Origin: Haloimpatiens massiliensis
GTDB taxonomy: Bacteria > Bacillota > Clostridia > Clostridiales > Clostridiaceae
Length of the DNA: 64,000 nucleotides
Assembly: GCF_900184255.1 (NCBI RefSeq)
Contig: NZ_LT854636.1
Location: 319,079-383,078 of the forward strand
Reading direction: 5' to 3'
Shown here: in pieces, positions 51,606 through 61,206 of the stretch
Numbering within the stretch: the first letter of the stretch is position 1
Layout of the letters: every line of letters starts with the position of its first letter
Translations under genes and position numbers: made by a program
Notes under the pieces: model-generated
What the model saw: only the letters and a program-made list of their open reading frames with translations
Told to the model about the DNA's origin: nothing
Database searches by the model: none

Positions 51606-52461
51606 TTTCAGCACCTCTCAATACTCTAAGAATTTCTCTTTTAGCCTGATCTATGGTAAAGACTTCATCTGATACATCCATACCCTTTTCTCTAAGTTTT
51701 AGCATTAAATAGGTCACCTGTGGAGCTGCTAATCCTACTTTTTCTAGGACTTCTACATTTTTAAAAACTTCACTTGGTTTTCCATCTAAAATATTTTTAC
51801 CTTTGTGCATAACAATAATTCTTTCTGCAACCTTAGCTACATCTTCCATACTGTGAGATACTAAAATTATCGTCATTTTATATTCCCTATGAAGAGCAAT
51901 TATTTGACTAAGAATTTCTTCTCTACCTTTTGGATCTAATCCAGCTGTTGGTTCGTCCAATATAAGCACTTTAGGCTCCATAGCCACAACTCCTGCTATA
52001 GCTACTCTTCTCTTTTGCCCACCACTTAATTCAAATGGCGACTTATTTCTATAAATTTCATATTCTAAACCTACCATTTTCATAGCTCTTTTTACTCTAA
52101 TTTCTATTTCTTTTTCATCTAACTTTAGATTCTTAGGTCCAAAAGCAATATCCTTTTCAATAGTTTCTTCAAAAAGCTGATATTCAGGATATTGAAACAC
52201 AAGTCCTACTTTCTTTCTTATAAGACTCAATTTAATATCCTTACTTGTTATATCTATATCATCTACTAGTATTTTTCCACTAGACGGTTTTAATAGTCCA
52301 TTTATATGTTGAACCAAAGTGGACTTTCCTGAACCTGTATGACCAATTAAGGCTAAAAATTCACCATCGTTTATTTCTAATGAGACATCATCTAAAGCTT
52401 TCTTTTCAAAAGGGCTATTGGGCATATATATATGTGTTAAATTCTCTATTTTAATTGACAT
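51598..52461 (-). CDS. ecfA2: ECF transporter ATPase EcfA2
   Basis: 287 residues. Walker A GHTGSGKST, Q-loop VFQYPEYQLF, ABC signature LSGGQKRRVAIAG, Walker B VLILDEPTAGLD and the H-loop HSMED are all present. One of two unequal ATPases driving group II ECF uptake of vitamins such as riboflavin or folate. It overlaps ecfA1 by 16 bp. Confidence 0.94.
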   Translation of the reverse strand: MSIKIENLTHIYMPNSPFEKKALDDVSLEINDGEFLALIGHTGSGKSTLVQHINGLLKPSSGKILVDDIDITSKDIKLSLIRKKVGLVFQYPEYQLFEETIEKDIAFGPKNLKLDEKEIEIRVKRAMKMVGLEYEIYRNKSPFELSGGQKRRVAIAGVVAMEPKVLILDEPTAGLDPKGREEILSQIIALHREYKMTIILVSHSMEDVAKVAERIIVMHKGKNILDGKPSEVFKNVEVLEKVGLAAPQVTYLMLKLREKGMDVSDEVFTIDQAKREILRVLRGAEND

Positions 52462-53294
52462 AATCTACTCACCATCTCATTTATCGTTAATATATTAGTG
52501 TCTATGTTTATGCCACTCTTTTTCAATTCATAAGCCAATTCTGTTACCTGCGGAACATCAAGTCCTACTCTTTTCATGGTAGAAACATCACTAAAAATTT
52601 GGACTGGAGTACCTTCCTTTATTACTTTTCCTTCATCCATTATAATTACTCTATCTGCTTCTACTGCTTCTTCCATATAATGCGTTATTAATACTATTGT
52701 TATTCCATAATTCTTATTTATATCTTTTATTGTATTTATGACTTCTTTTCTTCCTGATGGATCTAACATAGCAGTGGGTTCGTCAAATATTATACACTTT
52801 GGACTCATAGCTAATATACCTGCTATAGCAACTCTCTGCTTTTGACCACCAGATAAAAGATGTGGTGCATGATTTCTATAATCATACATGTCTACTTTTT
52901 TTAAAGCCTCTTCTACTCGTCTTCTTATTTCTTCCGGTTTTATTCCTATATTTTCTGGACCAAAAGCCACATCATCTTCCACAATAGTGGCTACTAATTG
53001 ATTGTCTGGATTTTGAAAAACCATTCCTGCTGTATTTCTTATTTTCCACAAAAAATTTTCGTCTTCTGTGTCCATACCACTCACATACACTTTGCCACTA
53101 GTAGGTAATAACAAGGCATTCATATGTTTTGCTAATGTGGACTTTCCCGAACCATTATGACCTAAAACAACTAAGAACTCGCCCTCTTCTATATTTAAAT
53201 TCACTCCATTTATAGCTAGTTTTTTTATATTTTCATCACTACTTGCAGAATACTCAAAAGTTAAATTTTTACATTCAATCATATTAGCTTCCAT
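52446..53294 (-). CDS. ecfA1: ECF transporter ATPase EcfA1
   Basis: 282 residues. Walker A GHNGSGKST, Q-loop VFQNPDNQLV, signature LSGGQKQRVAIAG, Walker B CIIFDEPTAMLD. The start at 53294 (MEANMIECK) was chosen for GGAG 7 nt upstream; the family often begins at the MIECKN methionine four codons later. First gene of ecfA1-ecfA2-ecfT-truA, separated from rplQ by a terminator. Confidence 0.93.
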   Translation of the reverse strand: MEANMIECKNLTFEYSASSDENIKKLAINGVNLNIEEGEFLVVLGHNGSGKSTLAKHMNALLLPTSGKVYVSGMDTEDENFLWKIRNTAGMVFQNPDNQLVATIVEDDVAFGPENIGIKPEEIRRRVEEALKKVDMYDYRNHAPHLLSGGQKQRVAIAGILAMSPKCIIFDEPTAMLDPSGRKEVINTIKDINKNYGITIVLITHYMEEAVEADRVIIMDEGKVIKEGTPVQIFSDVSTMKRVGLDVPQVTELAYELKKSGINIDTNILTINEMVSRLCQLK

Positions 53295-53357
53295 TTCATG
53301 ACTCCTTATCATTAGAGCTTATCTACTTATTTATATATGTAATTATTCCTTTATATA

Positions 53358-53396
53358 GCAAAAGAGGGACTAAGCATTAAGAAACTTAATCCCTTA
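53358..53396 (-). terminator. Terminator after rplQ
   Basis: AGGGATTAAG / CTTAGTCCCT on the minus strand, followed by CTTTTGC. It ends the long ribosomal operon; moderate T-tract, so read-through into ecfA1 is possible. Confidence 0.7.
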
Positions 53397-53403
53397 TTTT
53401 ATA

Positions 53404-53745
53404 TTAAACTAGCTCTAGAATTACTACTTCTGCAGCGTCTCCTCTTCTTGGTCCTACTTTGTATATTCTTGTGTATCCACCATTTCTTTCAGTATACTTT
53501 GGTGCAATATCACTGAATAACTTTTCAACTACTTCTTTTTCTTGTACGAAAGCAGCTACTTGTCTTCTAGCATGTAGATCTCCTCTTTTAGCTAGAGTTA
53601 TCATTTTTTCTGCTAGTTTTTTAGTTTCTTTAGCTCTTGTTTCAGTTGTTTCTATTTTTTCATTCTTTAAAAAGCTAGTAACTAAGTTTCTTAGCATTGC
53701 TCTTCTATGATCAGTTGGACGTCCCAACTTACGATATCCTGCCAT
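53404..53745 (-). CDS. rplQ: 50S ribosomal protein L17
   Basis: 113 residues, opening MAGYRKLGRPTDHRRAMLRN. Last gene of the alpha operon, 12 bp after rpoA, behind AAGGAGG. Standard length for a Firmicutes L17. Confidence 0.97.
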   Translation of the reverse strand: MAGYRKLGRPTDHRRAMLRNLVTSFLKNEKIETTETRAKETKKLAEKMITLAKRGDLHARRQVAAFVQEKEVVEKLFSDIAPKYTERNGGYTRIYKVGPRRGDAAEVVILELV

Positions 53746-53757
53746 GTCTTTACCTCC

Positions 53758-54705
53758 TTACTCTTCGCTCTGTTTTAACTTCAAGCCTAAATCGTCTAAT
53801 TTCTTCTGAACTTCTTCTAATGACTTCTTACCTAGATTTCTAACTTTCATCATATCATCCATGGTTCTTTCAGTTAGCTCTTGCACTGTATTTATACCAG
53901 CTCTCTTCAAGCAGTTATAACTTCTTACAGATAAATCAAGCTCTTCTATAGTCATTTCAAGAACTTTTTCTTTTTTATCTTCTTCTTTTTCAACCATTAT
54001 CTCCATGTCATCAGCATGATCTGTTAATGACATAAATAATTTAAAATGTTCTATAAGTATTTTGGCTGAAAGACTTATTGCTTCTTCTGGTCTTATAGTA
54101 CCATTAGTCCACAATTCTATAGTCAACTTATCATAGTCAGTGATTTGGCCTACTCTTGTATTTTCTACAGTGTAATTAACTCTCTTTACAGGAGTGTATA
54201 TTGAATCAACAGGAATAGTTGCTATAGGCAAATCTAATGATTTGTTTTTATTTTGAGACACATAGCCTCTTCCCCTATCAACATTAATCTCCATATGCAA
54301 TCTTCCATTTTCATCTAAAGTTGCAATATATAGATCCTTATTAACTACTTCTACTGAACCATCAGTAATAATATCATCACCAGTAACCACACCTGGTCCT
54401 TTAGCATCAATATAAACTGTTTTTGGTCCATCTCCTGTCATCTTGAAAGCTAATCCTTTTATATTTAAGATTAGCTCTGTAACATCTTCCTTTACTCCTT
54501 TTACTGTTGAAAACTCATGTAGAACCTCATCGATTTTAACTGAGGTAGCAGCAACTCCTGGTAAGGAAGATAAAAGTATTCTCCTAAAGGAATTGCCAAG
54601 TGTAATACCATAACCTCTTTCTAATGGCTCTACAACAAATTTACCATAGACATTATCTTCAGAAATTTCCACGCACTCTATTTTTGGCTTTTCTATCTCT
54701 AACAC
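53758..54705 (-). CDS. rpoA: RNA polymerase alpha subunit
   Basis: 315 residues. The N-terminal assembly domain has YGITLGNSFRRILLSSLPG; the C-terminal domain (from about 245) has LSVRSYNCLKRAGINTVQEL and RNLGKKSLEEV, which contact UP elements and activators. Alpha operon, 75 bp after rpsD. Confidence 0.98.
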   Translation of the reverse strand: MLEIEKPKIECVEISEDNVYGKFVVEPLERGYGITLGNSFRRILLSSLPGVAATSVKIDEVLHEFSTVKGVKEDVTELILNIKGLAFKMTGDGPKTVYIDAKGPGVVTGDDIITDGSVEVVNKDLYIATLDENGRLHMEINVDRGRGYVSQNKNKSLDLPIATIPVDSIYTPVKRVNYTVENTRVGQITDYDKLTIELWTNGTIRPEEAISLSAKILIEHFKLFMSLTDHADDMEIMVEKEEDKKEKVLEMTIEELDLSVRSYNCLKRAGINTVQELTERTMDDMMKVRNLGKKSLEEVQKKLDDLGLKLKQSEE

Positions 54706-54780
54706 TAGATAAACCCTCCTTTTTCTTTTAATAACGACCTTATATTGAGGGCAACTGATTTTACACGCATTTACAACCTA

Positions 54781-55401
54781 TTATTTGCTGTATAACTCAA
54801 CGATTAATGTTTCATTTACTGGTACATCAATATCTTCTCTTGATGGAATAGCAACAACTTTTCCTTCTAGTTTTTCAGCATTAGCTTCTAACCATTTTGG
54901 TAAAGTTTTTGGGTTTTCAGCAAAAGTTTTGAATTTCTCAGTTCCTTTGCTCTTCTCACGTACAGATATAACATCATTTGCTGATACTATGTATGATGGA
55001 ATATCTACTTTCTTACCATTAACTAAGAAATGTCCATGAGTAACTAAAAGTCTAGCTTCTTTTCTTGAGCCAGCAAAACCTAATCTAAATACTACGTTGT
55101 CTAATCTGCTTTCAAGGATTACTAGTAAGTTTTCACCAGTGATTCCTCTCATTTTTTCAGCCTTTTCATATGTAATTCTGAATTGGCTTTCTAAAACACC
55201 ATAGATTCTCTTTGCCTTTTGTTTCTCTCTTAATTGAACTCCATAGTTAGATAATTTCTTTCTACTTTGTCCATGCTGTCCTGGCGCATAGCTTCTTTTA
55301 GTGAATGGACACTTATCTGTATAACATTTATCTGATTTTAAGAATAACTTCATTCCTTCTCTTCTGCAAAGTTTGCAAGAAGCTCCAGTATATCTTGCCA
55401 T
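54781..55401 (-). CDS. rpsD: 30S ribosomal protein S4
   Basis: 206 residues. The N-terminal zinc-type cysteines are kept (CKLCRREG and KCYTDKCP), and the S4 RNA-binding domain ESRLDNVVFRLGFAGSRKEA is typical. Primary 16S assembly protein. Here rpsD is in the alpha operon, as is usual in clostridia but not in Bacillus. Confidence 0.98.
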   Translation of the reverse strand: MARYTGASCKLCRREGMKLFLKSDKCYTDKCPFTKRSYAPGQHGQSRKKLSNYGVQLREKQKAKRIYGVLESQFRITYEKAEKMRGITGENLLVILESRLDNVVFRLGFAGSRKEARLLVTHGHFLVNGKKVDIPSYIVSANDVISVREKSKGTEKFKTFAENPKTLPKWLEANAEKLEGKVVAIPSREDIDVPVNETLIVELYSK

Positions 55402-55430
55402 TTAAATTACACCTCCTATTACTGCTATAA

Positions 55431-55826
55431 TTACACTCTTCTTCTTTTTGGTGGTCTACATCCGTTATGTGGTATTGGAGTAACATCTTTTATTAAAGAT
55501 ATCTCTAAACCAGCTGCTTGAAGTGATCTTATTGCAGCTTCTCTTCCTGAACCTGGTCCTTTTACGTATACTTCAATACTCTTTAATCCGTGTTCCATTG
55601 CTACTTTAGCTGCAGTTTCTGCTGCCATTTGAGCTGCAAATGGTGTACTCTTTCTTGATCCTCTAAATCCTAATCCACCTGCACTTGACCATGAAAGTGC
55701 ATTTCCAACTGCATCTGTTATTGTAACAATTGAGTTGTTGAAAGTTGATTTTATATGTGCACAACCGTGCTCAATGTTTTTTCTTTCTTTTTTTCTTCTA
55801 CTTCTTTTAACTTTTTGAGCTGCCAT
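55431..55826 (-). CDS. rpsK: 30S ribosomal protein S11
   Basis: 131 residues with the C-terminal PHNGCRPPKRRRV typical of S11 (the NG of this segment can isomerise). Platform protein of the small subunit. 22 bp after rpsM. Confidence 0.98.
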   Translation of the reverse strand: MAAQKVKRSRRKKERKNIEHGCAHIKSTFNNSIVTITDAVGNALSWSSAGGLGFRGSRKSTPFAAQMAAETAAKVAMEHGLKSIEVYVKGPGSGREAAIRSLQAAGLEISLIKDVTPIPHNGCRPPKRRRV

Positions 55827-55848
55827 CCGTTTTGTCCCTCCTTACTTA

Positions 55849-56217
55849 TTATTTTCTCTTACTACCTGCTCCCTTTTTTGGGCCTTTTCTTGTTCTAGCA
55901 TTTGTCTTAGTTTTTTGTCCTCTTACTGGAAGACCTTTTCTATGTCTTATTCCTCTGTAACTTCCGATTTCCATTAATCTCTTAATGTTTAAAGCTACCT
56001 CTCTTCTTAAGTCACCTTCAACAATTATATTCTTATTTATATAATCTCTTAAAGCATTTACTTCTTCTTCACTTAAATCCTTAACTCTTGTGTCAGAATT
56101 TACACCTGTTGATGCAAGTATTTTTTGTGAAGTTGAAAGACCTATTCCGTAAATGTATGTTAGACCTATTTCAACTCTTTTATCTCTTGGTAGGTCAATT
56201 CCTGCTATTCTTGCCAT
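55849..56217 (-). CDS. rpsM: 30S ribosomal protein S13
   Basis: 122 residues, MARIAGIDLPRDKRVEIGLT at the start and a basic tail ending GAGSKRK. Contacts tRNA and the 50S bridge. Behind AGGAGG. Confidence 0.98.
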   Translation of the reverse strand: MARIAGIDLPRDKRVEIGLTYIYGIGLSTSQKILASTGVNSDTRVKDLSEEEVNALRDYINKNIIVEGDLRREVALNIKRLMEIGSYRGIRHRKGLPVRGQKTKTNARTRKGPKKGAGSKRK

Positions 56218-56294
56218 CTAATTTTACACCTCCTAAGATTAATGACTTTATATTACTTGTTAATACCTATTATATATTTATTGTAAAGTTATTA

Positions 56295-56408
56295 CTAACC
56301 TTGTTTTTGCTTATGTTTTGGATTTTCACAAATAACCATTACTCTACCTTTTCTCTTTATAACCTTGCATTTTTCACAAATTGGTTTAACAGATGGTCTT
56401 ACTTTCAT
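56295..56408 (-). CDS. rpmJ: 50S ribosomal protein L36
   Basis: 37 residues, MKVRPSVKPICEKCK, then RGRVMVICENPKHK. Two paired cysteines, a third Cys and a His mark the zinc-binding (C+) form. Short gene between infA and rpsM, start behind GGAGG. Confidence 0.96.
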   Translation of the reverse strand: MKVRPSVKPICEKCKVIKRKGRVMVICENPKHKQKQG

Positions 56409-56424
56409 TACTAACCCTCCTTAC

Positions 56425-56643
56425 TTACTTTGCCCTCCAAGTAATTCTCCCACGAGTTAAATCGTATGGAGAAAGCTCCACTGTAACTTTATCACCTGGC
56501 AATATTCTTATAAAATTCATTCTTAGTTTACCTGATATATGAGCCAATATTTTGTGACCACTTTCAAGTTCAACTTCAAACATAGCATTAGGTAAAGCTT
56601 CTAAAACTGTACCTTGCATTTCTATAACATCTTGTTTTGACAT
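56425..56643 (-). CDS. infA: Translation initiation factor IF-1
   Basis: 72 residues, the exact family length, with the S1-like fold (VIEMQGTVLEALPNAMFEV and PYDLTRGRITWR). Binds the ribosomal A site during initiation. The longest frame starts 10 codons earlier and overlaps the KOW gene; MSKQDVIE is the conserved start. Confidence 0.97.
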   Translation of the reverse strand: MSKQDVIEMQGTVLEALPNAMFEVELESGHKILAHISGKLRMNFIRILPGDKVTVELSPYDLTRGRITWRAK

Positions 56644-56650
56644 AAGGTAA

Positions 56651-56941
56651 TCAAACCTCCTCATTATCATCAATGGACTGTAGAAACTTCTTTATTTTTG
56701 AATTACTAACCTTATCACCATTTGCTAATAACTGAGTTATCTCTTCTGCAAAAGTGTTCGTTAAATTCAGATGTTTTATTTTCTTTTTTTTAGGACTTTC
56801 GATTTTTCTCAAATCTCCATCACATATGTTTACATATTGATGATTTATTACATCAACTATTATAAACTTTCTATCTGCATCTCTACCGGCTTTGGAAATA
56901 ACCACTCGACCAATAAAACTTTTACTATCCAAATTTTTCAC
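56651..56941 (-). CDS. KOW-domain RNA-binding protein (L14e-like)
   Basis: 96 residues. The N-terminal KOW-like segment SFIGRVVISKAGRDADRKFI resembles the L14e/L27e group; the rest is lysine-rich and helical. Commonly found between map and infA in clostridia. Probably a ribosome-associated factor; exact role unknown. Confidence 0.85.
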   Translation of the reverse strand: MKNLDSKSFIGRVVISKAGRDADRKFIIVDVINHQYVNICDGDLRKIESPKKKKIKHLNLTNTFAEEITQLLANGDKVSNSKIKKFLQSIDDNEEV

Positions 56942-56946
56942 CTCTA

Positions 56947-57693
56947 TTAACTTAATGTTAATATTTCAGGACCTTCATCTAAAATAGCAACTGTATTTTC
57001 ATAATGGGCAGATAGTTTTCCATCTACAGTTACTACTGTCCAGCCATTTGGCTTAGTCACCACATGATATTCACCTAAGTTTATCATAGGTTCTATGGCT
57101 AACATCATGCCATGTGTAAGTTTTGGTCCTCTTCCTTCCCGTCCATAATTAGGAACTTCAGGATCTTCATGCATTTCACGACCTATACCATGACCTACAT
57201 ATTCTCTAACAACAGAATATCCAAAGCTTTCTGCATATAACTGAATAGAATGGGATATATCTGTTAATCTATTCCCAACCTTTGCATATTCCACTCCTTT
57301 GAAAAAGCATTCCCTAGTTACCTGTATTAATTTCTTGGCATCGTCTGAGATATTTCCTACAGCAAATGTTCTAGCTGCATCACCATGATAATTATTTAAA
57401 ATAGCACCACAATCCACACTTATTATGTCTCCCTCCTGAAGAACTCTATCAGAAGGAATACCATGAACTACTTCTTCATTAATAGAAGTACATAATGAGG
57501 CTGGAAAACCGTAATAACCCTTAAAAGATGGTTTAGCTCCTTGCTTATTCATATAGTCTTCTGCTATTCTATCCAATTCTTTAGTAGTTATTCCAGGTTT
57601 TACTACGTCTTCAAGCATTGCAAGTGTATCTCCTACAACTTTACCTGCCCGTCTCATATATTCAATTTCTGAATTGTTTTTAATTATAATCAT
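56947..57693 (-). CDS. map: Methionine aminopeptidase, type I
   Basis: 248 residues. It removes the N-terminal Met from nascent proteins. Metal ligands: Asp in IISVDCGAIL and GDAARTFAVG, His in REYVGHGIGREMHEDP, Glu in LAIEPMIN and a late Glu in AHYENTVAIL. Starts 4 bp after adk. Confidence 0.97.
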   Translation of the reverse strand: MIIIKNNSEIEYMRRAGKVVGDTLAMLEDVVKPGITTKELDRIAEDYMNKQGAKPSFKGYYGFPASLCTSINEEVVHGIPSDRVLQEGDIISVDCGAILNNYHGDAARTFAVGNISDDAKKLIQVTRECFFKGVEYAKVGNRLTDISHSIQLYAESFGYSVVREYVGHGIGREMHEDPEVPNYGREGRGPKLTHGMMLAIEPMINLGEYHVVTKPNGWTVVTVDGKLSAHYENTVAILDEGPEILTLS

Positions 57694-57697
57694 TTAC

Positions 57698-58345
57698 TTA
57701 TCGCTCTCCCAATACTGAACATATGTCTTCGAATACTTTATCTATGGCTAAAGTACCATCAACAACGGACAATACGTTTTGGGATTTATAATATGCTATC
57801 AATGGTTGAGTTTGCTTATCATATACATCTAATCTGTCTTTTACAGTCTCTTCATTGTCATCTTTTCTCTGTATTAAATCTGCTCCACAAATACCACATT
57901 TACCTTCATTTTTAGGAGGGTTGAACTTAATGTGATAACTTGCTCCGCATGATGGACAAACTCTTCTACCAGTCATTCTTTCTAAAATAAGTTCTCGTGG
58001 CACTTCAATTAACAATGCAGTGTCTATTTTTTCACCTTTACCATTAATGAATTCATCTAAGGCTTCTGCTTGTTTAACTGTCCTTGGAAAACCATCAAGA
58101 AGAAATCCGTTTTTACAATCCTCTTGTGATAATCTATCTTTAACTAAATCTATAGTTAACTCGTCAGGTACTAGCAAACCTTTATCCATATATTCTTTAG
58201 CCTTAACACCTAAAGGTGTTTTTTCAGAAATATTTTTTCTGAAAATATCTCCTGTTGATATATGTGGTATGGAATACTTCTGACTTATTGACTTAGCCTG
58301 TGTTCCCTTACCAGCTCCAGGAGGACCTAATAAAATAATCTTCAC
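57698..58345 (-). CDS. adk: Adenylate kinase
   Basis: 215 residues. P-loop GPPGAGKGTQ at residues 7-16, LLDGFPRT near 84, and a zinc-binding LID with CPSCGASYH and CGICGAD. Interconverts ATP+AMP and 2 ADP. The four-Cys LID is typical of Gram-positive enzymes. Confidence 0.98.
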   Translation of the reverse strand: MKIILLGPPGAGKGTQAKSISQKYSIPHISTGDIFRKNISEKTPLGVKAKEYMDKGLLVPDELTIDLVKDRLSQEDCKNGFLLDGFPRTVKQAEALDEFINGKGEKIDTALLIEVPRELILERMTGRRVCPSCGASYHIKFNPPKNEGKCGICGADLIQRKDDNEETVKDRLDVYDKQTQPLIAYYKSQNVLSVVDGTLAIDKVFEDICSVLGER

Positions 58346-58375
58346 TAAAAATCATCTCCATATTAAGTTATATAC

Positions 58376-59650
58376 CTATTTTAAGAATCCTTTATAATGA
58401 CGCATTACTAGTTGAGACTCAAGTTGTCTCATAGTATCTAGTGCAACGCCTACTTCGATTAATAAAGCAGTTCCACCAAAAGATATTCCTTTAAAACTTG
58501 TATATCCATCAATTATTATAGGTAATACAGCTATTATAGAGGCAAAAACACCTCCAATTATTGATACCCTTAATAGTACCTTTTCTAAAAATTCCTGTGT
58601 TGGTTTACCTGGTCTAATTCCTGGTATAAATCCTGATGATTTATGCATATTCTCTGCCATTTCATCTGGTTTAAAAGTAATTTCAGTATAAAACCAACTA
58701 AAGAATATTATTAGTATGGCATACATTGCAGCATATTGCCAAGAGTTTGGCTTAAATAAACTGTATGGGCCATGTATAATTTTTGCGAATTTAGAATTTG
58801 GTATAAACTGAGCTATCGTTGCTGGAAACTGCATAACTGACATTGCAAATATTATTGCAATTACCCCTGAAGAACTCATGCTTATAGGAATATGGGATGA
58901 ACCACCCTTCATCATTTTTCTTCCAGTAGTCTTTCCAGCATATTGTACAGGAACTCTTCTTTCTCCCTTATTGGTAATAACAACACCTACTAAAAGTAGT
59001 AATGCTACTACTACAAATACTATTATTTGTACCATATTTACTGAACCAGTACTTTCTAATTCTGAAAGTTTAAACACGGTCTGTGGTAACCTTGATATGA
59101 TGTTAACAAAAATTAATATTGAAACACCGTTTCCCAAACCCTTAACTGTGATCTGCTCACCTAACCACATTAAAAAAGTAGAAGCTGCAGTTAAAGTTAA
59201 CATTATAACAAATATATTAAAGGCTGACATTGGTTTTAACGCACCATATCCTGTTATTATTGCGTACGTACCGAAAGCTTGAAGAAAACCTAATACAATA
59301 CTGAATACTTTTGTATAATTTTGTATCTTTTTTCTACCTTCTTCACCTTCCTTAGAAAGAGATTCTAATGAAGGTACCGCAAATGTCAATAGCTGCATTA
59401 TGATTGATGCATTAATGTATGGAGTTACCCCCATTGCAAAAATACTAAATCTACTAAATGCACCTCCAGATAGTAGATCATAAAAGCCAAATAACGTTCC
59501 AGACTTCGCCAAAGTAGTCAACTTACTAGTATCAATTCCAGGAACAGGAATAAAGTTTCCCATCCTGAAAATTGCTATCATTAGTAAAGTAAATATCATC
59601 CTTTGTTTCAACTCTTTTACCTTCCAGGCATTACGTAGGGTTGATAGCAC
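58376..59650 (-). CDS. secY: Protein translocase subunit SecY
   Basis: 424 residues, ten membrane helices, with MGNFIPVPGID and FYDLLSGGAFSRFSIFAMGV (plug region) near the start. Central channel of Sec export. It begins directly after the rplO stop. Confidence 0.98.
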   Translation of the reverse strand: MLSTLRNAWKVKELKQRMIFTLLMIAIFRMGNFIPVPGIDTSKLTTLAKSGTLFGFYDLLSGGAFSRFSIFAMGVTPYINASIIMQLLTFAVPSLESLSKEGEEGRKKIQNYTKVFSIVLGFLQAFGTYAIITGYGALKPMSAFNIFVIMLTLTAASTFLMWLGEQITVKGLGNGVSILIFVNIISRLPQTVFKLSELESTGSVNMVQIIVFVVVALLLLVGVVITNKGERRVPVQYAGKTTGRKMMKGGSSHIPISMSSSGVIAIIFAMSVMQFPATIAQFIPNSKFAKIIHGPYSLFKPNSWQYAAMYAILIIFFSWFYTEITFKPDEMAENMHKSSGFIPGIRPGKPTQEFLEKVLLRVSIIGGVFASIIAVLPIIIDGYTSFKGISFGGTALLIEVGVALDTMRQLESQLVMRHYKGFLK

Positions 59651-60091
59651 CTATATCACCTCAACTTTTCCTCCAACTGCTTCAATTTTTTCTACCGCAG
59701 ATTTTGAAAATTTTGTAGCCTTAACATTTAGCTTCTTTTCTATATTTCCGCTTCCTAATACTTTTACTCCATCATATAATTTTTTAACTATTCCTTTTTC
59801 TAATAAAACTTCTGGAGTAACTTCAGTACCATCTTCAAATTCATTTAATCTATCTAAATTAATAACAGCAAATTTCTTTGCAAATATATTTGTAAAACCT
59901 CTCTTTGGAAGTCTTCTGTATAGTGGCATTTGACCACCTTCAAAACCAAGTCTTACGCCGCCACCAGATCTACTCTTTTGTCCGTCTTGACCTTTTCCAG
60001 ATGTCTTACCTAGACCTGAACCATATCCTCTTCCAACTCTTTTAGGTGTTTTTGTTGAACCTGCTGCCGGTTTTAATTCATGAAGTTTCAT
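59651..60091 (-). CDS. rplO: 50S ribosomal protein L15
   Basis: 146 residues, MKLHELKPAAGS and the glycine/arginine-rich VGRGYGSGLGKTSGKGQ segment. The start two codons inside the longest frame gives the family N-terminus. Confidence 0.97.
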   Translation of the reverse strand: MKLHELKPAAGSTKTPKRVGRGYGSGLGKTSGKGQDGQKSRSGGGVRLGFEGGQMPLYRRLPKRGFTNIFAKKFAVINLDRLNEFEDGTEVTPEVLLEKGIVKKLYDGVKVLGSGNIEKKLNVKATKFSKSAVEKIEAVGGKVEVI

Positions 60092-60108
60092 TTTCACACC
60101 TCCTTATA

Positions 60109-60288
60109 TTATACTTCTTCAACTTTTAATAAGTATTCAACTTTTTTTATCATACCTCTTATTTGAGGAGTGTCTTCATGTTCTACAGTTTTTCCTATTT
60201 TTCTTAAACCTAAAGCATCTACTGTAGCTATATGATCTTTTTTTCTTCCTATAAGACTTCTATTTAATGTAATCTTAAGCTTAGCCAA
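60109..60288 (-). CDS. rpmD: 50S ribosomal protein L30
   Basis: 59 residues, xAKLKITLNRSLIGRKKDHI, ending KVEEV. The start codon is TTG at 60288, 6 nt after GGAGGG; no ATG is available in frame nearby. Between rpsE and rplO, as usual. Confidence 0.95.
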   Translation of the reverse strand: MAKLKITLNRSLIGRKKDHIATVDALGLRKIGKTVEHEDTPQIRGMIKKVEYLLKVEEV

Positions 60289-60299
60289 GGTTATCCCTC

Positions 60300-60797
60300 C
60301 TAACCTAAAATCTCTTCTACGGTTTTGCCTCTAAGCTTAGCAACTTGCTCAACAGTTTTTAAATTTGCTAATCCATTTAGTGTAGCATTAACCATATTTT
60401 TTGGGTTGTTAGATCCTAATGATTTAGCTCTAACATCTTTAATTCCTGCAAGCTCAAGTACCGCCCTAACAGGTCCACCAGCTATAACTCCTGTACCTTC
60501 TGAAGCTGGCATTAAAAGAACATTTCCTCTTCCAAATTCACCATATATTTCGTGTGGAATAGTTGTTCCTACCATTTGTACTTCTACTAAATTCTTTTTA
60601 GCATCTTCGATGCCTTTTCTTATTGCCTCAGGTATTTCAATAGATTTTCCCATTCCAACGCCAACATGACCATTTTCGTCTCCAACTACAACTAAAGCGC
60701 TGAATCTAAAGTGTCTACCGCCTTTAACAACCTTAGCAACTCTATTTATGAATACAACTTTTTCCTTTAAGTTTAATTTGCCAGGCTCTATTCTCAT
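60300..60797 (-). CDS. rpsE: 30S ribosomal protein S5
   Basis: 165 residues. KVVKGGRHFRFSALVVVGD and GTGVIAGGPVRAVLELAG are diagnostic. Accuracy and mRNA-entry protein of the small subunit. Confidence 0.98.
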   Translation of the reverse strand: MRIEPGKLNLKEKVVFINRVAKVVKGGRHFRFSALVVVGDENGHVGVGMGKSIEIPEAIRKGIEDAKKNLVEVQMVGTTIPHEIYGEFGRGNVLLMPASEGTGVIAGGPVRAVLELAGIKDVRAKSLGSNNPKNMVNATLNGLANLKTVEQVAKLRGKTVEEILG

Positions 60798-60814
60798 TAC
60801 TTTCCCTCCTTCTC

Positions 60815-61177
60815 TTAGAATTCTAATCCTGCCTCTCTCGCACCTTCAGCAAGTTCTTTAACTCTTCCGTGGTATATATATCCGCCTCTATCAAATACTA
60901 CATTTTTTATTCCTTTTTCTAAAGCTTTCTTAGCTATCATTTCACCAACTGTTTTTGCAGCTTCTTTATTTCCGCCATTTTTAACTTGGAAATCTTTTTC
61001 TAAACTTGAAGCAGCTACTAACGTTGTTGCATTGATATCATCCACTATTTGAGCATATATGTTCTTTTCACTTCTATATACACATAGTCTTGGTATTTCT
61101 GGAGTACCAAAAACTTTTTTACGAACTCTAAGATGACTTCTTTTTCTTACTGCTTTTTTGTCAATTTTCTTAAACAT
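60815..61177 (-). CDS. rplR: 50S ribosomal protein L18
   Basis: 120 residues, MFKKIDKKAVRKRSHLRVRK; binds 5S rRNA. The ATG at 61177 lies 8 nt after GGAG; an in-frame GTG three codons earlier overlaps the ribosome site. Confidence 0.97.
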   Translation of the reverse strand: MFKKIDKKAVRKRSHLRVRKKVFGTPEIPRLCVYRSEKNIYAQIVDDINATTLVAASSLEKDFQVKNGGNKEAAKTVGEMIAKKALEKGIKNVVFDRGGYIYHGRVKELAEGAREAGLEF

Positions 61178-61206
61178 TCGTTTCACTCCTTTCTAGATAT
61201 TATTTA